Positions 8,518-19,039 are shown, numbered from the stretch's first letter. The stretch: DNA of 64,000 nt from an uncultured Methanobrevibacter sp. (GCA_900320515.1 ONSJ01000004.1:1-64000), one strand, 5' to 3'. Notes: generated by a model from the sequence alone, not told the origin. Numbers and translations: made by a program.

Positions 8518-9495
8518 TCAGCTGACTAGCTCAATATATTCTTCAAGCAAATCAAACAATTCTTCTTTTGTATTCATCTTAAATATTCTTGGCTTTATCT
8601 CGGAGCTTCTCCACTGGCCCTTCAGATAATATGCCGTATGTGTCCTCATCTTGTGCATTGCAACCTTTTCGGGTCTGATTTCGCTAAGCAGTTCCGCATG
8701 CCTTTTGATCATTTCGATTTTCTCATCCAGTGTGACTTCTTCAGGCTCTATTCCTTCATCAAGATAGTCAATGCACTGCCTTATGAGCCAGGGGTTTCCA
8801 AGAACGCCACGGCCGATCATCACTGCATCGCAGCCTGTTTCATCAATCATTTTGCGGGCATCATAACATGACCATATGTCTCCGTTTCCAATGACTGGTA
8901 TTGAAAGGGATTCCTTCACGTCCTTGATTATTGACCAGTCTGCACTTTCGCCGTATCTCTGCTCTCTTGTTCTTGGATGGACTGTTATTGCTGATGCTCC
9001 TGCATCCTCAACAATTCCTGCAACTTCAAGGGCATTGATGCAGCTTTCATCCCATCCACTTCTGATTTTTGCGGTTACCGGAACATGGACGCTTTCAACA
9101 ACAGCTTCCACGATTTCACCAATCTTTTGAGGGTTTTTGAGAAGCGCACTTCCTGCCTGTGATCTGACTGCCACCTTTGGAACCGGACAGCCCATGTTGA
9201 TGTCGATGATGTCAGGTTTCATGGTATTTTCAATGTATTCTGCAGCTATCTTGAATGATTTGGCTTCGGCTCCAAATATCTGCTGGGAAATTGGCCTTTC
9301 TGCATCTGTCATATAAAGCATTTCCTGTGTTCTTGTGTTTTCATACATTATTGCCTTATCTGACACCATTTCAGTTTCAATCAGTCCGCATCCCATTGAT
9401 TTTATGATTCTTCTGAATGCCGAATCGCATATTCCTGCCATGGGTGCAAGGACCACCTGATTGTCTATTTTAACATTTCCGATTTTCCATTTCAT
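8518..9495 (-). CDS. dus: tRNA-dihydrouridine synthase
   Basis: FMN-dependent enzyme that reduces uridine to dihydrouridine in the tRNA D-loop. It has 325 residues from ATG 9495 (MKWKIGNVKI); an upstream GTG at 9504 would add three residues but looks like part of the ribosome binding site. Dus hallmarks are LAPMAGICDSAFR near the N-terminus, the INMGCPVPKV motif with the catalytic cysteine, KIRSGWD, ITVHPRTREQRY, the phosphate-binding IGNGDIW and VMIGRGVLGNPWL. It diverges from the aRF1 gene, giving two translation-related genes from a shared AT-rich promoter region. Confidence 0.93.
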   Translation of the reverse strand: MKWKIGNVKIDNQVVLAPMAGICDSAFRRIIKSMGCGLIETEMVSDKAIMYENTRTQEMLYMTDAERPISQQIFGAEAKSFKIAAEYIENTMKPDIIDINMGCPVPKVAVRSQAGSALLKNPQKIGEIVEAVVESVHVPVTAKIRSGWDESCINALEVAGIVEDAGASAITVHPRTREQRYGESADWSIIKDVKESLSIPVIGNGDIWSCYDARKMIDETGCDAVMIGRGVLGNPWLIRQCIDYLDEGIEPEEVTLDEKIEMIKRHAELLSEIRPEKVAMHKMRTHTAYYLKGQWRSSEIKPRIFKMNTKEELFDLLEEYIELVS

Positions 9496-9603
9496 AGAAG
9501 TCACATTGAATTATGCAGTTTTTCCGTGTTTTTTCATTAATTATTTATATTTGTATTTATATAATTATATCTATTATATTAATTTAATTATTATAGGGAT
9601 AAC

Positions 9604-10848
9604 ATGGCTAGTGTATCATCAAAAGAATTATATGAATTTAAAAAGACATTAAAAGAATTAGCAAATAAGAGAGGTAGAGGTACTGAGCTTGTTTCCGTTT
9701 ATATTCCACCAACCAAACAATTGAGTGATGTTGGTAAGCACATGAGAGATGAAATGGGTCAGAGTGCTAACATTAAGAGTAAACAAACAAGAAAAAACGT
9801 ACAGTCTGCAATTGCGGTTATTTTGGAGAGCATCAAATTATACAAACAGCCTCCTGAAAACGGTATCGTCCTTTTTGTGGGTATGATTCCTAAAGGCGGT
9901 CCTGGAACTGAAAAGATGGAGAAATACATTTTGGAGCCGCCTGAACCTGTTCAGACTTACTGGTATAAATGTAACAATGAGTTTTTCGTAGAGCCTTTGG
10001 AGTACATGATTGAGGAGCACGACGTCTATGGTGTGGCTGTTATTGACAGAAACGAAGCTACATACGGTACATTAAAAGGTAAAAGGGAAAACATTCTAGG
10101 TCACTTGACAAGTGGAGTTCCTGGAAAACATAAGGCCGGGGGTCAGTCACAGAGAAGGTTTGACCGTGTAATTGAGGATCTCGCTCACCAGTTTTTAAAA
10201 CGTATCGGAGACCACATGAACGAGGCTTACCTTCCTTTAAAAGATGATTTGAAGGGAATCATTCTTGGTGGTCCGGGCTTTACCAAAAAAGATTTCTATG
10301 ATGGTGACTATCTTCAGTATGAGCTTAAAGATAAGGTAATATCAATTGTAGACACTTCCTACACTGGTGAAGAGGGAATCCGTGAGGTCATCACAAAATC
10401 CGCCGATGATTTGGAAAACCTTGACGTAATGCATGAAAAGAAACTTGTTCAAAGGTTCATCAAGGAGCTGATTAAGGAAAAGGGTCTTGCATCCTATGGG
10501 GAGGATGAGGTCAGAAGAAACCTGATTATGGGTGCAGTTGACGTATTGCTTTTGTCTGAGGATTTGTCAAGCATGCGTAAGACATTCGTCTGTTCAGGCT
10601 GCGGTCACGAGGAAAAAATCACCGTCAAGTCCCAGGCTGAAGCGGACAACATGCATAAGAAGTGTCCTGACTGCGGTGACAATCTCAAAGAGCAGGATTC
10701 AATAGACATTGATGATGAATTTGTTGAATTGGCTGAAGAGATGAATACTGATGTTGAATTCATTTCCACTGAAACTGAAGAAGGTATGCAACTGTTCAGG
10801 GCATTTGGTGGAATTGCAGCAGTTTTAAGGTATTACGTAGACTATTAA
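9604..10848 (+). CDS. prf1: Peptide chain release factor aRF1
   Basis: Recognises all three stop codons and triggers peptide release. The 414-residue length is normal for archaeal/eukaryotic class I release factors. The stop-codon recognition motif NIKS is at 56-59, the catalytic GGQ at 179-181 in the strongly basic context [12 protein letters not shown], and a Cys-pair element (CSGCG...CPDCG) sits in the C-terminal domain. ATG 9604 is preceded by AGGGAT. Its stop codon starts a long stem-loop shared with the convergent small gene. Confidence 0.97.
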   Translation: MASVSSKELYEFKKTLKELANKRGRGTELVSVYIPPTKQLSDVGKHMRDEMGQSANIKSKQTRKNVQSAIAVILESIKLYKQPPENGIVLFVGMIPKGGPGTEKMEKYILEPPEPVQTYWYKCNNEFFVEPLEYMIEEHDVYGVAVIDRNEATYGTLKGKRENILGHLTSGVPGKHKAGGQSQRRFDRVIEDLAHQFLKRIGDHMNEAYLPLKDDLKGIILGGPGFTKKDFYDGDYLQYELKDKVISIVDTSYTGEEGIREVITKSADDLENLDVMHEKKLVQRFIKELIKEKGLASYGEDEVRRNLIMGAVDVLLLSEDLSSMRKTFVCSGCGHEEKITVKSQAEADNMHKKCPDCGDNLKEQDSIDIDDEFVELAEEMNTDVEFISTETEEGMQLFRAFGGIAAVLRYYVDY

Positions 10849-11081
10849 TTATAACAGTTTGGAGACTTGTCCAAATGTGTTATAATATTACTTTTTCTTT
10901 TTTCTTTTTTTGTATAATATTCGCTTAGACCTTCCTCTTGGCGTATCTGGTTGATTATTTTGAAAAATATCTGTTTGGGGACGGTCTTTTCTTTGTTTAG
11001 TTCCACATATAGTGAATGCATGCTCCTGTTTTTGCTCAGATAATTTTCCTTGAGTGTTTCATATTGACTTTTGCTTATCAT
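10845..11081 (-). CDS. Hypothetical small protein, possible helix-turn-helix
   Basis: Protein of 78 residues, mostly helical and basic: [16 protein letters not shown], then [14 protein letters not shown] and [31 protein letters not shown]. The middle looks like a short helix-turn-helix followed by a basic tail, but I cannot name a family. The start ATG has GTGAT upstream. The last codons lie in the terminator stem-loop of prf1 and overlap prf1 by 4 bases, so the extreme C-terminus is probably not under strong protein-level constraint. Confidence 0.55.
   Translation of the reverse strand: MISKSQYETLKENYLSKNRSMHSLYVELNKEKTVPKQIFFKIINQIRQEEGLSEYYTKKEKRKSNIITHLDKSPNCYN
10848..10886. terminator. 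Long bidirectional stem-loop between prf1 and a convergent small gene
   Basis: A 9-bp arm pair (ATTATAACA / TGTTATAAT), a small internal loop, then a 6-bp pair (TTTGGA / TCCAAA) around loop GACTTG. It starts on the last base of the prf1 stop codon, is followed by TATTACTTTTTCTTTTTTC on the + strand, and encodes the last dozen codons of the leftward gene. Confidence 0.55.
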
Positions 11082-12887
<1,806 letters not shown>

Positions 12888-12973
12888 ATGTCCTTGCTTA
12901 TTTTTTCTTTTTTTTAGTATAATTATAGTGATTTAGGAAATTATTAATTAAATAAATTAAATATATTACTTTG

Positions 12974-13534
12974 ATGTTTACCTATCCAAGAGTTTTAAGG
13001 AAAAAGGATTTGAAAAATATTTCCAAATATCCCTGTGATGAGGAGATTAAAGACGCTTACACTAAATATTTGACAAATTACTCATTTGAGGAGTTTGTAG
13101 GCTTCTGCAGCGATAACAGTGAGAAAAGTCTGGAAGATAGAATATTCGAGTTCACCGATTTGCAGCTGGAAAAATTCGAACCGAATTCTCTAATTTGGGT
13201 TTCTCATGTGATGATTAATTTCATGATATACTTCAATGTAAATCTGGATTATAGCCAGTATTATGATGCCTACGCTTCAGCTATCCAGATGACAGTTCTT
13301 TCATGCGCCATGAAAATGTCAATAGAAAAGATTTCCTTTGAGGAGGTTCCATTCCCTGAAAATTCCAAAATATGTTTTGAAAAATTTTTCAGGGCACGTC
13401 CTGATTTCAGATTCAATTTAAAAAAGGATTGCGAACTAGCTTATAAGTCATTCAATACCAATTTTAATTTCACAGACGAGGAGTTCTATATTAAAATGGA
13501 AGACCATTTCCAGAAAAACGGTTATTTGGCATGA
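12974..13534 (+). CDS. Hypothetical protein
   Basis: Not recognised. It has 186 residues from ATG 12974, with an adjacent in-frame TTG. It is soluble, acidic to neutral, rich in Phe/Tyr and Lys, and probably all-helical. There is no signal peptide, membrane segment or known motif. It stands alone between gdhA and the thioredoxin/CcdA pair, and its AT-rich promoter region is only ~85 bp. Possibly lineage-specific. Confidence 0.55.
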   Translation: MFTYPRVLRKKDLKNISKYPCDEEIKDAYTKYLTNYSFEEFVGFCSDNSEKSLEDRIFEFTDLQLEKFEPNSLIWVSHVMINFMIYFNVNLDYSQYYDAYASAIQMTVLSCAMKMSIEKISFEEVPFPENSKICFEKFFRARPDFRFNLKKDCELAYKSFNTNFNFTDEEFYIKMEDHFQKNGYLA

Positions 13535-13604
13535 CGCTTATTTTTGCTATCTCAAAGAACGATTAAGAATAACTTTATAAATAATTATTTTTAGATTATT
13601 CCAT

Positions 13605-14027
13605 ATGAAAAAATATGTCTTTATCTTAATGGCCATCATGTTGCTTGCAGTGGCTCCTGCGGCGTATAGTGCGGATTTTGAAAACAGCACCATTCAGGGC
13701 CTGAACATGACAACTGACATTGATTTGGCAATGAATGCGGCACAGAGTGAAAACAAGTCTGTAGCAATATTCTTTGATCAGGCCAGTTGCGCTTACTGCG
13801 ACATGCTGAAAAATAATGTCTTAAGCAATTCTGATGTTCAAAAACAGCTGAATGAAAATTATGTCGTCCTTCTGGTTGACATCAATGAAAATCCTAAATT
13901 CGCCGATAAGTACAGGGTTTACGGAACTCCTATCATCAAGTTCATCGAGCCTAGCGGCAAGGTTACTCATGAAATCCAGGGATATGTCGAGGCTGATGAA
14001 TTTCTAAAGGAGCTTAAGGAGATATAA
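13605..14027 (+). CDS. Secreted thioredoxin-fold protein (CxxC)
   Basis: Protein of 140 residues with a clear N-terminal signal sequence (MKKYVFILMAIMLLAVAPAA, then YSA), so the thioredoxin domain acts outside the membrane. The active site is SCAYCDML near residues 60-67, followed by YRVYGTPIIKFIEPSGK with the cis-proline (TP) typical of the fold. It resembles DUF255/thioredoxin_7-type proteins. The next gene, a CcdA-like membrane protein, starts immediately after the stop codon, so the membrane protein probably passes electrons to this one. Confidence 0.88.
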   Translation: MKKYVFILMAIMLLAVAPAAYSADFENSTIQGLNMTTDIDLAMNAAQSENKSVAIFFDQASCAYCDMLKNNVLSNSDVQKQLNENYVVLLVDINENPKFADKYRVYGTPIIKFIEPSGKVTHEIQGYVEADEFLKELKEI

Positions 14028-14648
14028 ATGGAAATATTTCCTCTGATTTCCTTTTTTACGGGAGTAATTTCAATATTGTCTCCCTGCATCCTGCCGGTAA
14101 TACCCATATTCGTAGCTTTCAGCCTGAAAACAAAGTCAAAAAGCGAAATAGTTTCATTCACCTTGGGACTGTTGAGCGTTTTTCTGGTTATAGTTCTTCT
14201 GACCGGATTTTTCACATCCATTGTGTACTCATACATTTTCTATATAAGGATTTTTTCGGCTGTGCTTCTTCTCGCAATCGGAATTTTGATGCTTGTTGAC
14301 TATTCATTCAGTTTCAGCGTTAAATTGCCGAAAGAGAGTGACGGAATTGTCGGCTCATTCATTTTGGGATTCATAACATCAATTTCATGGGCGCCGTGCT
14401 ACAGCGCATATCTGATTTCTCTCATAACACTTTTAGTGTCTTCCAGCGACTGGCCGTACGCCGTTTTCAATATAATTTTATACTGTCTGGGCTTTGGATT
14501 GATGCTATTCGTTTTAAGCCTTCTGATTTCAAGAATAAATCTTGAAAAACTGATTGGAAAAACAAGATACATTCCAAAAATATTCGCTGTTTTGATAATT
14601 ATTGGAGCGGTCTATCTGTTTTGGGAGTCATTCAAGGTGATGATTTAG
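14028..14648 (+). CDS. ccdA: CcdA / DsbD-type transmembrane thiol-disulfide electron carrier
   Basis: Six-helix membrane protein of 206 residues that moves reducing equivalents from cytoplasmic thioredoxin across the membrane. The two characteristic cysteines are present: SPCILPVIP in helix 1 (about residue 20) and WAPCYSAYL in helix 4 (about residue 125). Its ATG directly follows the TAA of the secreted thioredoxin-fold gene, so the two are translationally coupled and presumably work as a pair in extracytoplasmic disulfide reduction. Confidence 0.88.
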   Translation: MEIFPLISFFTGVISILSPCILPVIPIFVAFSLKTKSKSEIVSFTLGLLSVFLVIVLLTGFFTSIVYSYIFYIRIFSAVLLLAIGILMLVDYSFSFSVKLPKESDGIVGSFILGFITSISWAPCYSAYLISLITLLVSSSDWPYAVFNIILYCLGFGLMLFVLSLLISRINLEKLIGKTRYIPKIFAVLIIIGAVYLFWESFKVMI

Positions 14649-14717
14649 GGGATTGTCGGTTAATATTTTGTAAAAAAATTAATAATGATGATTAATAAAT
14701 AGTTATCTGGTGTAATT

Positions 14718-15116
14718 ATGGCTAATTTTGATACAATAGAAAGCGCAAGGGAATTCTTTTATAAAGACAAATTTGCAGTAAATGCAGGCATAACATTGGA
14801 TGAGCTGACAGAAGACAAGGCGGTTTGCAGCTTAAAGATAACCGACGACCATAAGAATGCTTATGGTGGAGTGATGGGCGGTGTTATATTCACACTGGCT
14901 GATTTTGCATTTGCAGTTCTGTCAAATCAGATTCACCAACTGACTGTCGCTCAGCAGGTAAGCATCAATTATCTGTCCGCTCCAAAAGGCGAAAAGCTGA
15001 TTGCTGAGGCAACATGCCGCAAAAGCGGACGCACATCATCAATCGTAATCGTCAATATCTGTGATGACATCGGACGTGACGTCGCCCAGTTTGTCGGAAC
15101 CGGATTTAAGTTATAG
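14718..15116 (+). CDS. Hotdog-fold thioesterase, PaaI family
   Basis: Protein of 132 residues with the PaaI-type acyl-CoA thioesterase pattern: CSLKITDDHKNAYGGVMGGVIFTLADFAFAVLSN (active-site Asn/Gly/Asp region at about 43-68), VSINYLSAPKGEKLIAEA and a C-terminal beta strand. It probably hydrolyses an aryl- or acyl-CoA; the substrate is unknown. It is a stand-alone gene convergent with a TPR protein. Confidence 0.85.
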   Translation: MANFDTIESAREFFYKDKFAVNAGITLDELTEDKAVCSLKITDDHKNAYGGVMGGVIFTLADFAFAVLSNQIHQLTVAQQVSINYLSAPKGEKLIAEATCRKSGRTSSIVIVNICDDIGRDVAQFVGTGFKL

Positions 15117-15136
15117 TGAGTTCTTTTAAAAACTCA
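15117..15136. terminator. Stem-loop between convergent thioesterase and TPR genes
   Basis: A 6-bp pair (TGAGTT / AACTCA) with an inner TTT/AAA extension lies directly after the thioesterase stop codon and 2 bases before the TPR gene stop. Confidence 0.35.
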
Positions 15137-15138
15137 AT

Positions 15139-16038
15139 TCATCCCTTTTCTTCAAATCCGAGAAACACATTTATTTTTTTCATGCGGTCAAGGAGCTTGA
15201 AAAACTCCTTATGCTTTACTATTCCTCCGCTGGTGGGATTTATCTCAAATGCCTTTTCAAATGATGTTATTGCATCGCTGATGTGGCCTGTCCTTATGAA
15301 CAGTTCACCTTGGGCAAACCAGATTTCAGCATATTCGGAGCTCATGTCCAGCGCTTTTTTGAAATAATCTCTTGAAGCATTGAAGTTTTCCATTTCAAAG
15401 CTCTCCACTGCCTTTAGCATCAAATCATGTGACGTTATTGTCAGGTTGTATTTCCTTTTAAGCATTTGTGATTTGAGAGAGATTGCCGCCTTGTTTTTGG
15501 GTTCGATTTCAAAAACCAGATTGTAGCATTTCTCGGCTTCCTCAAATCTATTCAGTTCAACCAGGTTTCTGCCTTTTGAAAGAAGTGATCCGATATGGTA
15601 GGGATGCTTTTTTAATATCTCTTCTATACAGTCCAGCGCCTCCCTGTGTCGCTTTTCTTTTTCAAGATAATATGATTTTTGAAAGAGGGCATTCATGTCT
15701 TTTGAATCGATTTTCAGTATTTCATCAATGACTTCCATCACTTCCCATGTTCTTTCAAGGGAGACCAGTGCCGGAATCTTTAATATTAGAATCTCCTTTA
15801 CGGTTTCATGTTTTAGAATCTCATCGCATTCCTTTAAAAGTATCTCGCTGTATCCTTTTGATGTGTCCTCATCTCCAAGCACATGATATATGAATGCAAG
15901 GTTATTCAGGATTGCGATGTTGCTTGGATCTTGTGCAAGGGCTTTCAGATACATGTTTCTCGCCTTATACATCTGTCCCTTGTTGAAGTATTTTTCTGCC
16001 TTTTCAATTGTCTTTTCCAGGCTGTTTCTCCTAAACAT
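15139..16038 (-). CDS. Tetratricopeptide (TPR) repeat protein
   Basis: Protein of 299 residues built almost wholly of ~34-residue TPR units, for example AEKYFNKGQMYKARNMYLKALAQDPSNIAILNNLA and AEIWFAQGELFIRTGHISDAITSFEKAFEINPTS. About seven repeats are visible. There is no signal peptide or membrane helix, so it is probably a cytoplasmic protein-interaction scaffold. It has its own strong GGAGG site 7 bases before ATG and overlaps the preceding short TPR gene by 8 bp. These are therefore two genes, not a frameshift. Confidence 0.8.
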   Translation of the reverse strand: MFRRNSLEKTIEKAEKYFNKGQMYKARNMYLKALAQDPSNIAILNNLAFIYHVLGDEDTSKGYSEILLKECDEILKHETVKEILILKIPALVSLERTWEVMEVIDEILKIDSKDMNALFQKSYYLEKEKRHREALDCIEEILKKHPYHIGSLLSKGRNLVELNRFEEAEKCYNLVFEIEPKNKAAISLKSQMLKRKYNLTITSHDLMLKAVESFEMENFNASRDYFKKALDMSSEYAEIWFAQGELFIRTGHISDAITSFEKAFEINPTSGGIVKHKEFFKLLDRMKKINVFLGFEEKG

Positions 16039-16330
16039 ATGATGCCTCCTTTAGGAATTTTATGATGTTGAACAGTGCAATCAGGCTATTCGGATTCAGA
16101 TTCAAAAGTTCATTTGTTGTTTCCAGGGATTTATATGGTTTGTTTAGTTGGTTCAGGGAGTGTATTTTATATTGGAGCGCCGTTTCATTTTTCGGATGTC
16201 TGTCACAGAGTTTGACGATGTTTCTGTGATAATTCTCAGCCTTTTTGTTTTGCTTTGTAATTTCATAAACCTCTGCGATTTCATTCATGCGCCTTATATT
16301 TTCAAAATCAATATTGCTTTTATCTTGCAT
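16031..16330 (-). CDS. Short TPR-like protein
   Basis: Protein of 99 residues from ATG 16330, preceded by GGTGA; a TTG 12 bases upstream is also in frame. Two to three TPR-like helical pairs are visible (MNEIAEVYEITKQNKKAENYHRNIV, and LNQLNKPYKSLETTNELLNLNPNS). It overlaps the start of the longer TPR gene by 8 bp, which suggests coupled translation and a joint role. Function unknown. Confidence 0.65.
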   Translation of the reverse strand: MQDKSNIDFENIRRMNEIAEVYEITKQNKKAENYHRNIVKLCDRHPKNETALQYKIHSLNQLNKPYKSLETTNELLNLNPNSLIALFNIIKFLKEASYV

Positions 16331-16438
16331 ATTTTTCACCAAAACTTTTTGTAATTACTGATTATTGTTTTAATCGCTTTTAAATCTATGTATGGACTAA
16401 TTGCAATATTGTAATGAACTTGTAATTATTTTAAGTCA

Positions 16439-16466
16439 ATATAAATATTGCTTTCACCATGGTGTT
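16439..16466 (+). promoter_or_regulatory. TATA-like promoter with CACCATGGTG palindrome
   Basis: An ATATAAAT box at about 16439-16446 is followed by the perfect 10-bp palindrome CACCATGGTG at 16455-16464. No protein gene starts downstream for 350 bases, so it could drive the candidate small RNA described next. Confidence 0.3.
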
Positions 16467-16590
16467 TTGATTTCAAAAACCATTTGTTTTATTAATGATG
16501 AAATCAATAACTATTAAGTGACTGATTAACAAGTCGTGAAAAATAGCAAATTCGGAGTTGCACTGCCGTAACTTCGAATTTTTTTATATG
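16466..16590 (+). ncRNA. Candidate small non-coding RNA ending in an intrinsic-type terminator
   Basis: In a ~485-bp gap without a credible ORF there is a TATA-like box, a hairpin at 16459-16483 (ATGGT + TTTTGA pairing with TCAAAA + ACCAT), and a 12-bp stem at 16548-16559 / 16570-16581 (one G-T pair, loop GCACTGCCGT) followed by a T run. A stem-loop plus T run with no protein gene ending there suggests a transcript of about 120 nt. The orientation follows the T run. This is inference, and no known RNA family is recognised. Confidence 0.3.
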
Positions 16591-16815
16591 ATTCGGATTG
16601 TTGATAGTCGCAACATTAATGATGTGATTTTTGACAAATTTTTTGCCAACCATTTAATTCAAATTCCAATTAATTAAACCATTATCATTGCATGGGGAGT
16701 ATAATTTAATTCACTTCACATTCAATTTTTTCACTTTGTATCTATCTTTTCAAAAATATCATTTTCATCATCTACATCACAACATATAATTATCTAGTTT
16801 TCTAAAAACATTACT

Positions 16816-17334
16816 ATGGAACTTATAGATGTTATGCTCAAGAGAAGAAGTACAAGGAAATTCAATGACGAGCCGGTGACAAGGGAGGAGCTGGACAAGA
16901 TTCTTCAGGCCGCTCTTCTTGCGCCGACCAGCATGAACCGCAAGCCGTGCAATTTCATGGTGGTTGAGCGAAAGGAGACATTGACTGATTTGGCAAATTC
17001 TAAAGATCATGGTGCAGGCTTGATTGGTGGCGCCGATAAGGCCATTGTCGTAGTTGCAGATACCATGGTTGCCGATACATGGATTGAAGATTCCTCCATT
17101 GCCCTGACCTATATGCATCTGATGGCTACAGAGCTTGGCCTTGGAAGCTGCTGGGTTCAGATTCATTTGAGGTCCAAAAACGGAAAAGATTCCGAAGAGA
17201 TTGTCAGGGACATTCTGAAAATCGATGACCACTACAGGGTTGTAGGCATCATGGCATTGGGCCATTCCGACGATATCCCTCCTGCACATGAGCTGGCAGA
17301 TGTCGATAAGAACAAGGTTCATTTCATAGTTTAG
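16816..17334 (+). CDS. Nitroreductase family protein
   Basis: FMN-dependent NAD(P)H oxidoreductase of 172 residues. Family marks are MELIDVMLKRRSTRKFNDEPVTREELDKILQAALLAPTSMNRKP at the N-terminus (FMN phosphate-binding RRSTRKF), ADTWIEDSSIALTYMHLMATELGLGSCWVQ in the dimer-forming middle, and VVGIMALGHSDDIPPAH at the C-terminus. The physiological substrate is unknown. A second, different nitroreductase lies at 58.2 kb. Confidence 0.88.
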   Translation: MELIDVMLKRRSTRKFNDEPVTREELDKILQAALLAPTSMNRKPCNFMVVERKETLTDLANSKDHGAGLIGGADKAIVVVADTMVADTWIEDSSIALTYMHLMATELGLGSCWVQIHLRSKNGKDSEEIVRDILKIDDHYRVVGIMALGHSDDIPPAHELADVDKNKVHFIV

Positions 17335-17408
17335 CTACTTTGCACCCTTGACAAGTTACAAAATCTTTATTAACGTTTCAAATTAACATTTAATCAGAGG
17401 GATTAAAA

Positions 17409-17699
17409 ATGCATGTTAAAGATTTATTGGATAATTTAGATATTAGGGTCAAGTTGCCGCAGCATTGGTATTCAACAGACATCAGCAATGATTTTGAAGA
17501 CCCAACTCTTTTGGAAAATGATGAGATAATCAAAATTGAGGCTGCTGGCGAGAAAAACACCAAAGTGATTGTCATTGATGTGAATGACGGTATGAGCGTT
17601 GTCACAAGGTTTCCCGACGGCAAGGTCATTGGAGTCAAGTACTTGGGAAACAAGGATGATTTTGAGTATATTGGAAAACCTTCCGAACTGTATTTCTGA
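17409..17699 (+). CDS. Hypothetical protein
   Basis: Not recognised. It has 96 residues and is mostly beta-strand: DIRVKLPQHWYST, ENDEIIKIEAAG, TKVIVIDVNDGMSVVTRFPDGKVIGVKYLG. The start ATG has AGAGGGAT upstream. No cysteines, signal peptide or membrane segment. It lies just upstream of the mtrA-like gene in the same direction, 60 bp away, but mtrA has its own strong ribosome binding site and probably its own promoter. Confidence 0.6.
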   Translation: MHVKDLLDNLDIRVKLPQHWYSTDISNDFEDPTLLENDEIIKIEAAGEKNTKVIVIDVNDGMSVVTRFPDGKVIGVKYLGNKDDFEYIGKPSELYF

Positions 17700-17759
17700 T
17701 GAAAATATTTATATATTCATTTAAATATAATCACAATTATACTATAGGAGGAATCAATT

Positions 17760-18323
17760 ATGGTTGATAAAAAAGCCCCTGCAGATGGTTGGCCGGTAAT
17801 CAGCGGTGACTATGTTGTGGGAGATCCGGAAAGTCCAGTTGCAGTAACTACTCTTGCTTCCCACATTGAAGCAGAATTGACAGGAGCAGCTATTGCAGGC
17901 CCATGTAAAACAGAAAACTTAGGCATTGAAAAGGTTGTAGCGAATATTATATCAAATCCGAATATCAGATTCTTGATTTTGGCTGGTGCGGAAGTGCAAG
18001 GTCACATTACCGGTCAAAGTATCATAGCATTGTATGAGAACGGTGCAGATCCTGACAAAAAGAAAATAACTGGCGCTACAGGAGCAATTCCATTCGTTGA
18101 AAATGTTCCTCTCGAGGGTATTGAAAGATTCCAGCAACAGTTGGAAATTGTTGATTTGATTGATACTGAAGATATCGGAACAATCCAATCAAAAATCAAC
18201 GAATGTGTTGAAAAGGATCCTGGTGCACTTGAAGCCGATCCGATTGTCATGGAAGTTGACGAGGAAGAAGAAAAAATGGTCATCGTCGACAAAAAAGGCA
18301 AAAAGGAAAAATCTGAGGCATAA
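17760..18323 (+). CDS. mtrA: Stand-alone MtrA (tetrahydromethanopterin S-methyltransferase subunit A), soluble form
   Basis: MtrA carries the cob(I)amide that takes the methyl group from methyl-H4MPT and passes it to coenzyme M. This 187-residue copy has the corrinoid domain, with the Co-ligating histidine candidate H82 in [13 protein letters not shown] and the conserved [14 protein letters not shown] start. After residue ~165 the canonical C-terminal membrane helix is replaced by the charged tail [22 protein letters not shown]. No other mtr genes surround it. It is therefore a paralogue that is not anchored in the Mtr complex. It has a strong GGAGGAAT site. Its exact role is unknown. Confidence 0.9.
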   Translation: MVDKKAPADGWPVISGDYVVGDPESPVAVTTLASHIEAELTGAAIAGPCKTENLGIEKVVANIISNPNIRFLILAGAEVQGHITGQSIIALYENGADPDKKKITGATGAIPFVENVPLEGIERFQQQLEIVDLIDTEDIGTIQSKINECVEKDPGALEADPIVMEVDEEEEKMVIVDKKGKKEKSEA

Positions 18324-18694
18324 CTGTCTCAGTATCTCTATTTTTTTTATTTTAAGTTTTTTTTCAGTTAATGGGCTTTTGCCTATTTTTTTCTAATTTT
18401 ATAATATTTTGTTTTTGAATTTTTTTGCATGTACACATCTGCGATTTTGCACTTTTTTGCATTTTTTCAAAAAATACAAAAAACTTTATATATGTCCTAA
18501 AATAAATAATATTTTACAGCTTAACAACTGTAATTTTTTGAAAAACATAATTAAAATAGTTAAGTTTATATACTATTAAAACCAATGTAATATTGAAAAG
18601 TGCATAACTTTTCAAAAAATGCATTGACTGTTACTAAAAAAATCACACCATTGTATTTTAAGGTGCATTATAAAAGAATAAGCGAGGTAATAAT
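18324..18694. promoter_or_regulatory. Long AT-rich leader region with TGCA-rich inverted repeat
   Basis: A T-rich terminator of mtrA lies at 18335-18365. TGCACTTTTTTGCATTTTTTCAA-like runs follow near 18449. A perfect 7-bp inverted repeat (GAAAAGT / ACTTTTC, spacer GCATA) lies at 18595-18613 and a related TGCATTGA follows. No ORF is credible. The repeat may be an operator for the gene at 18695. Confidence 0.35.
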
Positions 18695-19039
18695 ATGAAC
18701 CCAAATATTAATTGGAGCGAAAAAGTTAAAGATTTGGATGAAACAATTAGAAAAGAAATTGGTATGGAAGAAGAAAACGAAGCTAAACATATCTTAATCA
18801 AAGTTCAAACAAAGTCTGCTGAATCAATTGAACCTGCATTCATTGTCGGGGAAGATGAGACATTTCTTGATTTGTTTGTCTTGTCCCCACAAGGTTCAGG
18901 CCTTACTTCAACAGCTGTGTTAAAGAATAACATTCAAAGTGTAGGAGTTATCGGAGGAGTCTCCGCTGAAAAAGTCGACCCTTCTGAAATTCCTGATGAA
19001 ACACCGCTACTCGATGACGTAGCCGGTCTTTACCAATAA
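18695..19039 (+). CDS. Hypothetical protein
   Basis: Not recognised. It has 114 residues, is acidic and probably cytoplasmic. The N-terminal helix (INWSEKVKDLDETIRKEIGMEE) is followed by a beta-rich middle (KHILIKVQTKSAESIEPAFIVGEDETFLDLFVLSP) and a glycine-rich turn (SVGVIGGVS). The start ATG has GCGAGGTAAT upstream. It precedes the HsdS-like gene by 78 bp, but a strong stem-loop immediately after its stop codon may separate the two transcripts. Confidence 0.6.
   Translation: MNPNINWSEKVKDLDETIRKEIGMEEENEAKHILIKVQTKSAESIEPAFIVGEDETFLDLFVLSPQGSGLTSTAVLKNNIQSVGVIGGVSAEKVDPSEIPDETPLLDDVAGLYQ

Noticed and set aside
16031-16038. Two adjacent TPR genes looked like one gene split by a frameshift
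   Set aside because: The downstream gene has its own strong GGAGG site and ATG, and the 8-bp overlap is a normal coupling arrangement.
16494-16534. AUGAUGA and CUGA strings suggesting a C/D-box sRNA
   Set aside because: Only one pair of boxes is visible and no terminal stem or clear D'/C' boxes can be found, so the match is too weak.
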